DNA of 64,000 nucleotides from Aplectana chamaeleonis (Eukaryota > Nematoda > Chromadorea > Rhabditida > Cosmocercidae): contig JAPDOI010001150.1 in the NCBI GenBank assembly GCA_029168955.1, positions 1 to 64,000 of the forward strand. The letters run 5' to 3'. Every line of letters starts with the position of its first letter. Position 1 is the stretch's first letter. The translations under genes and the position numbers were made by a program. The notes under the pieces were generated by a model, which saw nothing but the letters and a program-made list of their open reading frames with translations, made no database searches and was not told the DNA's origin. Of this stretch, positions 46,301-55,314 are shown one piece after another.

Positions 46301-48332
46301 CGGCGCAGGTGGAGAAGATTATAAAGGAAATGCGTGATTCCAAAGCCATTGGACCTGACGGAATCTATCCAGCAGTCCTAAAGAAGCTCCCCAGTGAATT
46401 TCTCTCGCTGCTCACTGATTTAATGAACACATCATTCCAAACCTGCACACTGCCACAAAACTCGAAAACAGCAAATGTCATTCCTCTGCCTTAGTCCGGT
46501 AAATCGCTGTCATCAGCGAAAGGGTACAGGCCAATAAGCCTTTTGTCACCCCTAGCCAAGGTTGCTGAAAAGCTTGTCGTCAATGATTTGGCTCAGCATA
46601 ATGAGAAACAGCATCACCAGCACGGCTTTAGGAAGCTACATTCCACCACGACGGCGCTTTTGGAAATCGTTGGCTATGCCATCGACGGCTTCAACATGAG
46701 AAAGCCCCTCAGCACCGTCGCTGTAGCCCTGGACTTGACAAAGGCATTCGACAGTGTTAACCAGGGTAGGCTATACTGCAGCCCGCCCTAGAGTATGCGG
46801 CACCAGTTTGGCAACACTTAGTGTCGGACTCATCCTGGACTAAGGTGCAGCGTGTACAAAACGCTGCTCTTCGGATCGCCACCGGATGTGCTAGGAGTTC
46901 GTCAATCGAGCATTTACACGCCGAGACACGGGTGCTACCAGTAAAGGAGCACTGTCAGCTCCAGGCCCAGCAGCTGTATATTAACATCGTCAAGCAGCCC
47001 AACCACCCATCTTGGAGAGTACTTGAGCCTGTAAGAGAGAGAGGCATCAGAAAACCTTTTGCCGATGCTCCAGATAAAGTCGATCTGCAAAGATGGCACG
47101 ATTCATATCAAGAACGCCTCCGTCTGTTGCGCGAGGAGCACACCCATTTCGTCAGAGGGTATCTGGAAAGAGCGGCTGTTAATCCTATTCTGGGTACTGT
47201 GCCGCCTCGAGTTTCTGAGCCTGAGTCTCAGCTTAGTAGACGTGCCAGATGCACTCTAGCCTCATTGCGCTGTGGGCACTCAACGCTCCTGGAGTCCTAC
47301 GTGAACAGGATCGACAATAGCACTCCCGACGTTTGCCCGGACTGTGGTAGTCCTGGCCACAATACCCTACACTTATTCAACTGTCTAAAAAACCCTACAA
47401 CATTGACTACAATAGACCTTTGGACGAATCCAACGCTGGTCGCCCAGTTTCTGAACCTATAGCAATTCCTCTCTTCGCGGCTGCAAAGAAGAAGAAGAAG
47501 GTCTGGCTTTATAGTGTGGCCTGCTTGAGAATGATGGCTGCGAATAACGAGAAAATACAGGCTCGAGACAACTCGTCCGCGAGCTGTCTACCAGTCCGAA
47601 TTCAAAATTTTTGAGGAGCCGTAACTTAGTTCGTAGTGAGTTCTGAGCGATTTTGGAGACACCATTGTGATCAGCGTGAAATTTTCTCCATGTTAAGCAG
47701 AAAAACGAAGAGTTGATTCTGAGCTTGGACGATGGCTTTAACAAGAGTGAACTACTGGAAAAAAGCCAGCGTACCTATCACAATCATGGGCCGCCTAGGC
47801 CCAATTATTCGCGGCAGCTGCCTATGAATGCTGCCCGGAATATCAGTGACATCTACAACCAGTAATACCAGCGCTTCAGGATTCATTCGTAGACTCGACA
47901 TAATCGATTCGTAATCCACTGGACAAACGTTAACATTCAACTAAAAAAAACAGAAGGAAACAAACTGAAATTTATGAGAACATAAAATTTACGGACTTCA
48001 AAAAATGATCAATGAAAATCACCAGAAAATTGTGATTTTTCAGCAAATCACACCGCCGACACAAGACTGAAGCCGACTTTTTCTTACGAGCAACGTTGTT
48101 CAACAACTCCTCAGGCAGAAATCCAGGAAGAGAGCCATCCTGAAACAGTTGTTTGAATTTGTGATGGAGACGTGAAAATGAGACTTATTAGTAATACTAC
48201 CTTACAGTGCAGCTGAGCCCCACATCCACTGCAACTCTTATTGATTGCGGCTCTCATTGGATTCACAGTTCCAATGTGTTCCACGTCTTCACTGCTAAAA
48301 CCGTCCAAGTCATCGAAATTTGGGTCAGAATC
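37310..48332 (-). CDS. NOA1: NOA1/YqeH-type mitochondrial circularly permuted GTPase (partial)
   Basis: GTPase needed for mitochondrial small-subunit assembly in its family. Thirteen exons join in frame (541 codons): 48332-48201, 48139-48023, 47940-47775, 44270-44101, 44040-43958, 43887-43791, 43327-43218, 43055-42983, 38301-38219, 38089-38014, 37949-37794, 37727-37554, 37495-37310. A zinc finger comes first (CSGCGAQLHC ... CRRC). The GTPase motifs appear in the permuted order diagnostic of this family: G4 NKVDLLPP, G5 SAKTGYG, G1 GCTNAGKS, then G3 DTPG. The C-terminal part (LDELIHVIPRRLLQPRTAL; GGVARIDVLQ; CGKERLAQWPDM) matches the NOA1 tail. The first exon, with start codon and targeting peptide, and the last short exon were not found. 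Exon 48332 begins after a clean acceptor, and a fold-back element lies just upstream. Introns of 3.5 and 4.7 kb are filled with nested transposons. The 66-bp intron 37728-37793 is itself open and in frame. Confidence 0.85.
39475..39595. mobile_element. Small MITE (family Q), copy 2
   Basis: cgggatcatacttcccgc / agaagtatgatcccg with core gttaaacattgcgtcgcgtc. Homologous to 7239-7355. Confidence 0.55.
39855..39962 (-). repeat. tRNA-like or SINE-like sequence
   Basis: The minus strand reads ggtttagtggtacataaact, and about 60 bases later ggggttcaaacccagc, an A box and B box pair. The spacing is too long for an intron-free tRNA and no closed acceptor stem is seen. It is probably a tRNA-derived repeat inside the hAT-like element. 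Confidence 0.35.
41910..42982. repeat. Intronic stretch with a single MITE terminus
   Basis: Part of the large NOA1 intron. TTGA plus aggcagtgtacacgatagta at 42036-42059 is a family B left end without a right end. GC-rich blocks around 42095-42170 and 42340-42420 look partly inverted. No exon seen. Confidence 0.35.
43503..43713. mobile_element. Palindromic element (family K) in a NOA1 intron
   Basis: tttgtagagaagtccatcaa faces ttggtggacttcactataca, and tgagaagcggtcggttggag faces ctccagccgactgcttctca. The arms are about 75 bp, with a loop of about 60 bp. Non-coding. Confidence 0.6.
44403..47737. mobile_element. TTAA MITE (family D), copy 1, split by a retrotransposon
   Basis: Left aggcacagtccaatctcaga, right tgagcttggacgatggct, with TTAA at 44399-44402 and 47738-47741. 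Without the insert the element is about 472 bp. The right half holds the family phrase gctcgagacaactcgtcc, also seen inverted in copy 2 (51037-51516). It occupies NOA1 intron 44271-47774. Confidence 0.7.
44648..47500 (+). mobile_element. Jockey/CR1-like non-LTR retrotransposon, internally deleted
   Basis: Bounded by a 10-bp duplication gtctggcttt (44638-44647 and 47501-47510), ending in GAA repeats. An N-terminal frame (44620-44910) carries RTGVERNPGP, a 2A-like motif, followed by YPC and further cysteine residues like a decayed PHD finger. An endonuclease frame begins at 45010 (LSIVHKNLNGLRAKL, VIMVQETKL), breaks near 45375, and resumes at 45406 (AGDFNAH, SSDHTPIFVH). The reverse transcriptase start follows (KAIGPDGIYPAVLKKLP, a stop near 46494, GYRPISLLS, LDLTKAFDSVNQ). 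At about 46768 the sequence jumps to the C-terminal region, so the catalytic FADD/YADD box is missing. The tail has CPDCGSPGHNTLHLFNC (46821-47462 frame). It cannot be autonomous. Confidence 0.8.
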
Positions 48333-48572
48333 CTGAATGCATACATCTTACGTATGAATTTGAATCGCAATCGGGAGTCGCTTATACTCAAGCAGCAAAG
48401 CGGGGCGGTAAAACGCAATTCTACACGATTGATCGTGCCACGCCGCGTGATCAATATTAGGGGTAGTTTATACTCCCGCCGCCGAACGGAGCGGCATAGT
48501 GCATTTCTGTAATATTGATCACGCGGCGCGGTCCGATCAATATTATAGATTTGCACTCTTGCACCCCGCTCG

Positions 48573-50231
48573 GCGGCTGTAGTGTACCCTCTACTTCCCC
48601 TCAGCTCGCACTTAGTTTGGCTGCAGTTCGGACTGCGATCCGCGTGTGCGCTGCGGTTCGAAGAACAGTTCGTGCTGTGGGTGGCCGTTTGTGGGGGTCA
48701 GCCAGGTGGCCATCAATCGATACAACACGTATTTTCGTCGTCTCAATCATATGTTTTAGCTCGGTGACGAGCATTTTCGGCGCTCTTACCATGTTGTTCT
48801 CGACTAATCTCCCGATTTCAATATTTTTTGCTGCTCTATCCGATCTCTGCTCTAAGTTTGGGTAAGTTTTTTTTACTACTTTCATTGTTTTCGGAGTAAT
48901 TAAGTTTTTCAAATATATTTTTAGTCGTTTATTAACTTGTTTCTCGGTAATTAATCCATGATTTCGCTTATTATTGATTCATTTACTATTTTATTTATTA
49001 TTGAGAATTCAATGCATTTGCTCATTAATTTATTTGCTGTCTCAGTCATTTGAATAAATTAATTTGAGTACTTCGTTTCTTGGTTCCTTGTTCATTAAAT
49101 ACTAAACAATTTTTCATATAGTCCAAATATTTTGTTAGATATTTGTCAAAATTTTCTTGATAATTTTGAATAGGGTAGCTTGCTCTATTTAGACTGATTT
49201 TTGGTATTCTTTTTTACATTCTCTTCCTTGACAGTGTAAAAATTCCAACAAGTTCAGCATCGCTCTCGTAAGCGTAAGCAGGGAGTTCACATTCCAGGTA
49301 ATCGTGAAAACGGCTGCTAAACTCGCAAACGTGTGCGAAAGCAGAATGATATGCATTCGTGATACACTGAGAAAAATCCGACGCAAGAACATGACGTCAG
49401 TTTAGACAATACAGTTCTTAAGCGCAAACAAGCTCAAACAAATTGCTCTCAAGTCAAGGTAAAGAATATAAAAAAGAATTAGTCGAATGAAAAGAAGCAA
49501 CCCTGAAATCGAAATTATTCATTACTACTTAATCATTTAAAATTATTTTCCGCTCTTCAGTCAGTAGCGTAACTATTGAAAGCCCCAAAATTGAACTAAG
49601 TGGCCCCATAAGTAATTTTCAAACAATATTTATCAAATTATTTTTTGAATATATAAGTTGCTGATTAGTAATAACTGAATGAGGTAATAACAAACGAAAT
49701 AATCAAATGGATACAATCAAATGTCTAAGACAGCAAATAAACCAAATATTGAGTAAGTAAATGAACAATTTATAGATTCAAAAGGTTCAATAATTGTGTA
49801 AGAAAAGAAAATTACTAGTTCCTAAGTAAATATAAAGTTAATGAATGACGAACGAATGAAGACAAAATTAAATTACCGAATGAACGAATAAAAATATATT
49901 TGAAAAACTTAATTACTCCAAAAACAATGAAAGTAGTAATAAAACTTACCCAAACTTAGAGCAGAGATCGGATAGAGCAGCAAAAAATATTGAATTCGGG
50001 AGATTAGTCGAGAACAACATGGGAAGAGCGCCGAAAATGCTCGTCACCGAGCTAAAACATATGATTGAGAGAACGAAAATTCGTGTTGCATCGATTGATG
50101 GCCACGTGGCTGACCCCCACAAACGGCCACCCACAGCACGAACTGTTCTTCGAACCGCAGCGCACACGCGGATCGCAGTCCGAACTGCAGCCAAACTAAG
50201 TGCGAGCTGTGGGGAAGTAGAGGGTAAACGA
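48573..50231. mobile_element. Fold-back element with 340-bp arms (family P)
   Basis: 48573-48925 and 49897-50231 are inverted copies. They share ctacttcccctcagctcgca and its complement, and gagcagagatcggatagagc. The centre of about 970 bp is AT-rich with weak inverted similarity (attaatttatttg-type). Each arm encodes, outward, the same peptide with RAPKMLVTELKHMIE and PHKRPPTARTVLRTAAHTRI. It lies just upstream of the first visible NOA1 exon. Confidence 0.7.
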
Positions 50232-50238
50232 CCCTTAA

Positions 50239-50890
50239 AGGCAGCATACACGCTCGTAAGCATAGTCGAGACAACAGCATAGATAGCTCCGCACGGCCCG
50301 TACTATGTCGTCAACGACGTCTGAAGCGCTGAAAACTGTCCAGGATGACAGTATTTGACAATGTTTGAGCAATCTTGCCTTCCACGCCCGTATTTTCACA
50401 CCCCTTTGAGTAACAGAATGAGAATCGATACTTGTGAAAACGTGTGATAATTGAGAGTGATAGCACTATCAAATGGGAGTGCACGAGAGAAATAGCTTGG
50501 TTTACTTGAGTATAACATGTTTGTGCACTGATAAAATCCTCCATTTCAAGAGGTCAGCCAAAGTAGAGCGGCATTCTCGGAAGTGGACGAGAGTCAATAG
50601 GTATGCAGACATGTTATACTCAAGTAAACCAAGCTATTTCTCTCGTGCACTCCCATTTGATAGTGCTATCACTTCAATTATCACCTGTTTTCACAAGTAT
50701 CGATTCTCATTCTGTTACTCGAAAGGGGTGTGAAAATACGGGCGTGGAAGGCAAGATTGCTCAAACATTGTCAAATACTGTCATCCTGGACAGTTTCCAG
50801 CGCTTCAAACGTCGTTGACGACATAGTACGGGCCGTGCGGACCTATCTATGCTGTTATCTCGACTATGCTTGCGAGCGTGAATGCTGCCT
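50239..50890. mobile_element. Near-perfect palindromic TTAA MITE (family C)
   Basis: aggcagcatacacgctcgta / ttgcgagcgtgaatgctgcct, with TTAA at 50235-50238 and 50891-50894. The halves are inverted almost throughout (cacgcccgtattttcacacc against gtgtgaaaatacgggcgtgg; tggtttacttgagtataaca against tgttatactcaagtaaacca). The centre is near 50560. It inserted into the right flank of the fold-back element P. Confidence 0.85.
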
Positions 50891-50894
50891 TTAA

Positions 50895-51036
50895 AGGAAT
50901 GTTGCGTGACGCGGGATTATAGGATTGTCAGATTTACCGCGCCGCTCGGCGGCTATAGTGTAAACGACCCCTTAAAGGAATGTTGCGTGACGCGCCGTTC
51001 GGCGGCGGAAGTATAAACGACGCCTTAAATACTTGA
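50895..51036. repeat. Short tandem of ggaatgttgcgtgacgcg units
   Basis: The string ttaaaggaatgttgcgtgac occurs at about 50892 and 50971, each followed by a cgccgctcggcgg-like palindrome and tataaacgac. This is related to 48420-48580. It is probably the outer part of element P. Confidence 0.5.
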
Positions 51037-51516
51037 AGGCACAGAACACTCGGGCAGTTATTTTTCAGATCCTATGTTGATGTTGGAGAGAGTTACACGC
51101 TGACCACAGTGGTATCTCTCAATTCGTCCAAGACCCCTATGAACAGAGTTGTGGCTACTTGAAAATTCCTATATTTTGAGGGTGAGAAATTGGTGGACGA
51201 GTTGTCTCAAGCCTGTATTGCTCTTCAATCGCAATCGCTGCAAGATAGCAAAACAGGATGAGGGCATAGGCCGGCAATGGACTGAAGAACGACGGCTTTT
51301 TGCGAATTCATCCATCCATCTAGCCGCTATCGAGTTGGGAAATCTGGTAGGGGTATGGCCCGTGGTGGTGAGCGAAGGAGGTCGGACCTGTGGTGGTCCC
51401 TTATAAGTCGCTTATTTAGAAGAACTGAGATCTCGCACTCGGCACGTGTTATACAGGTGCCTACTACACAATCAAATAAAAATCACAAAATTCATGTCTG
51501 ATGGTCTACTGTGCCT
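51037..51516. mobile_element. TTAA MITE (family D), copy 2
   Basis: aggcacagaacactcgggca / atggtctactgtgcct, flanked by TTGA (51033-51036) and TTAA (51517-51520); 480 bp. It is inverted relative to copy 1 (ggacgagttgtctcaagcct here). Confidence 0.65.
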
Positions 51517-51987
51517 TTAAACTCTCAAGAACTCTTCTATAAAACAATTATAAGAGAGCGAGAAACTTATATTACACACTAATCAAAGCGAATCGGGGCC
51601 CTCTAATTCAAGTTGAGCAGTTTTGAAACCAGAACTAAACCTTTTCTGTAGAATTCTCCTAAGCAGAAGATTTTTTATATTTAGCCTGCGCTACAGCTTG
51701 TGTGAGATATACACTCGACCAACGAAGGGGAACTGATTGTTGAAGGTAACGTTCCCTATAGAAACCGTATCCTATTTTTCAATGTTTTTTCGCACAGAAA
51801 AGTCCACGAAGAAGAGAATAATAATAGCGAAAAGGCCCATCAAAGTCCTAGTTTTAAGGTGACAACTTTCAAAAAACCATGAGATAATTGAATCCCACTT
51901 CTTACGACTATTTCGGCGTGTTTGACGCATTACAATTTCGAATGTCTATAGTAAATTTCCAAATTTCGGAAATGGTTCTGCGCTGTG

Positions 51988-52428
51988 GAGGCTAGGTTCA
52001 CGATTATTTTCGTTGCCGAGTGTCTCACTTAAACCAATGCTTGGCCAGGAAGTGTTAACAAAATTATGAAAAACGGCACGAAACGCACTAAGACGCTTTA
52101 TTTCAGTGGCATTATTCACTGGCCCGGACTACTTGTCTATTAAAATGAACACGCTCTTGGTGGTTTTGACCGGTTAAAAAGGTGTCGATCGAAAATACAA
52201 AAAGATAGGAGCAGTAGAGGGTTACGAACTTGGACGGACGGGTCCACAAAAGATTCTGTTGTCACAACAAACAGATCCAATGAGAGTACGGGAGCTGAGT
52301 GAGAGTGCAGGATTTCGTGTACTTCTGGTGCGTTTTCCCAGTTTTTTCGTCATTTCGGCTCTAGCCGGGGGCGAACCAATCGTTCTAGCTGAAAATCCCG
52401 AAATCGAAGATTTTCGTGGACACTGCCT
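51988..52428. mobile_element. TTAA-type MITE, family B, diverged left end
   Basis: The right end gattttcgtggacactgcct is followed by TTAA (52429-52432). The left end (gaggctaggttcacgattat) is degenerate. The interior resembles 4703-5189 in inverted order. Confidence 0.6.
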
Positions 52429-52432
52429 TTAA

Positions 52433-53170
52433 AGGCGTACCTGATCTCCAGAAGATCTCGTCAAATTTTTCAGCGCAGTTATTTTGCACCTTCTGTAGAA
52501 TATATTTGCATTTTACTTTGTAGAAATGAAACGGCAGACCCGCATTCTAACAGCTTAAGCCCCGATCGAGTTCTTGACCCACACTCAACTCGTTTTACCA
52601 GAAAGATGGAAAACTTTTCTAGCAGACCAATTTTTCAAAAAATCGTGCACGGCTCAAACTTCAGTTAACTTCAAACGCAACGAGAAAAGCTGCAGATATA
52701 TTCGCTATCGAGATGTTGTTTGAAACGACAAAATGGAGAAAAACCTGATTCGTGCTCTGGCCAGGCAGTTGAAAGTCGATATGCTCCAATGCATCTGCGG
52801 GTCCAAAATGCTGCCGATACGATCTTAAAATAAATATGGACAGACAAACTGCAGGAAGAGCATAATGGGTGTGGCACCCCTTGAAAACCAGTCCACCAGC
52901 AACTCAATAAACTTAAAAGCTCGCCATCACATCAGTGATCGACTATGTGGAAGCCTGTTGGCTTTGCTATGGAATATTGGCAGTTGGATTGCAATTGAAG
53001 AAAATATGAAGAGGACCCTTGAGGAAGTCTTTCAAAACCTTCCTGGGGCAGCATCTTTTCAGACATTAAACTTCATCCCTGGATGATAAACTCACGTTGA
53101 CAAAACAACTGAATACACCAAGAACTACTCACTCAGGCGACCTGGAAACCGTCAAATCAACCCCATTTTC
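52433..53170. other. No firm gene; one exon-like frame on minus strand
   Basis: Between a ttttaag acceptor (about 52830) and a donor near 52745, the minus strand encodes FGPADALEHIDFQLPGQS. It looks exon-like but cannot be joined to a neighbour; it could belong to the missing 5' part of NOA1 or to another gene. Confidence 0.25.
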
Positions 53171-53173
53171 ACA

Positions 53174-54105
53174 TTGCCGGTGCGCCAGCGAGTCAACGCT
53201 GGCTGTCGGCAGGCTACAGTCCATGACAACGGAAGAAGGTCATGGTACGGTTGCGTATTTCCACTAAGCATACTGTAGCCATGGCTGCCTGGTTCAGGGT
53301 CAAGCGGAGCGTTGAGTAAATTTTTGAAATCGGAGCGACCCCCGTCACATTTTTTTTCCAAAATCCAAAATTTTTGCGATTCCCCATCCCCGAGGCGCGA
53401 TTTTCGCCATCCCTCCCCGAGTCCGGCCAGTTTATAGTTGATTACTAAAAGTGTCAGGCGCCGAAAATTAGTTCAGTAGTTGAGCCCAAGCGCTTAGAAC
53501 CGAATGCTACGATCCTTCCCTTGGGGACCAAAAGTAATCGGGAATTTACTGGATATCAACGAGATTCTCATTTTTGAACCGGAATTTTTGCGATCTCCAC
53601 TAACATTTACTTTCGGACCCAAATTTTTGCGACCCCCCTCGTTGCGAAATTTCGCAACCCCGCTTGACCTTGGCCTGATTCCAAGTAGCGGGCGTCTCAC
53701 CATAATCAAGGAAACGTTTGTAATGTTTCCCCGAATTTCGAAAAACACCGAAAACGCTAACAATGGTAAGTTTACACAACCACAAACATTATCCCTGCAC
53801 CTGAGGTATTCACCATTGATACACGCAGGAATAAGAAGCAAAAAATTATTTTTTCTTGTTATTCCCGGATGTATCTATGATAAAGGCTCTAGGTGTGCTG
53901 ATAATGTATGTGGGGGGGAATCAAAGTTCACAGTGCCTTTTCTTTAAAAATCGGGAAAATTTACAATGTTGACGTCGATTATGGCAGGACATCCGCAACT
54001 TGAAACCGAGTCAGCCATGGCTACAGTATGCTTAGTGGAAATATGCCACAGTACCACCACCTTTTTCCGTTTGCGTGGACCCCATATGTGCCGGTGCGCC
54101 GGCAC
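53174..54105. mobile_element. Large fold-back element (family H) with internal hairpin
   Basis: The outer arms face each other: tattccactaag-like block 53262-53290 against 54012-54045 (gccatggctacagtatgctt), and terminus ttgccggtgcgcc against ggtgcgccggca. At the centre, 53757-53935 is a second hairpin (attatccctgcacctgaggt against cctcaggtgcag-like complement, diverged). Short aaatttttgcgaccccc repeats fill 53333-53650. Non-coding. Confidence 0.55.
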
Positions 54106-55080
54106 TTCAAAGGCAGTGTAGCCAGTGCACCCACAGTCGGCCAGCACAATCTTAACCACGGGTCAGTGAATGCCTTGATCACGTTATCAGCGGGTATATG
54201 AGACGCATAATCTCGCTGGGTCCTCACTCGGCACTTTGAGGGCGACTCTGAATGGTGGCCTCAAGTCACTCTCTGGGAGGTTCCCCTTCACATTTGGAGG
54301 ATAGTTTTGACTGCGGAGGTGATCAACCCACGCTTGAGGGATGGCTTATGAATAGCGGTCGACCGACTCTCCTTCCCTCACAGCCGGTTTAAGGGATGGA
54401 GAGCGGGTTTACCTTTATCCATAAGGAATGCAGAACGGATTTTTTCCAACTAGTGGGGACTACAGTCGCTGAGAGATACCAATGCCCGGAGGAGGAATAC
54501 CAGAGCCCTTTGCAGGAGCTTTGGATCCGCATCCTTTGGGAATCGAAGCATTGCGGCTCGACGACTCCTAATTCGTCTGAGCATGTTACATAAAATGTAA
54601 TCAGATAGACCGCCGGACTACACTGAAGAAAATCGTTCTTCTGTGCTTCCTCCTATCTCAAAAAGAAAAAAAAGTAGCCTAACATAGACTGTATCTGTGG
54701 TTTTCGCTTATTTATGAGGATTTGCTCGGCAAATACGTTTTTCAAGGTACCAGAGCTCTCAAAGTCTACGGGAAACTCGAAATCGAGAATCATCATGAAG
54801 GCTGTCCTTGATGCTACCACACGCCAACACTACCTTCTCAGACAAGAGGACGTACCAACCGCGGACATCTTGCGTACCGGCCGTTATATGGGCGACGTTC
54901 GAAACGTTATTTGCACGCACTGCCACGCAGTCGGTACGCGTGGCACGCGGTCGTAAGCATTGCCACGCGGACAGCACGGACTGCCAAACGGTCAGCCCGC
55001 CCCATTGTCTAAGTTACTGAAAGTCTTTTTTCTATTTTCAGATTTGCTGACGGTAGAAGAGGCTGCTTGACTTCACATAC
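54106..55080. other. No recognisable gene
   Basis: Contains short frames on both strands, none with a motif. A possible acceptor (tctattttcag, 55041) exists on the plus strand but leads nowhere. This is probably repeat-derived. Confidence 0.35.
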
Positions 55081-55183
55081 ATGGTAATTTCATCTTCCGG
55101 GAAGTCACTCGTCCTTCCTATCACGTAATCGTCCACATAGACATCACCTTCCACATAATATCCCCGATCACCGCTGTTTCGCT
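55081..55183 (-). CDS. Orphan coding exon, unidentified gene
   Basis: A minus-strand exon between a TTTTCAG acceptor and a donor GTATGTG. The open phase encodes GYYVEGDVYVDDYVIGRTSD followed by FPEDEIT. The consistent acidic/tyrosine-rich composition and good splice sites suggest a real exon. The family is not recognised and neighbouring exons were not found. It may belong with the exons at 60585-60944 on the same strand. The lower boundary is accurate to about one base. Confidence 0.4.
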
Positions 55184-55314
55184 CTGAAAACTAATGAGTC
55201 AGACTCCATTGTCTGCGTAACTCTACTTCGATTACAGCTCTATTGGCATCTTCGGAAAATCACAGCGTCCTACACTGAAAGGTTGAAAAAATCGTTTGCC
55301 AGACTTCGCTCTCA

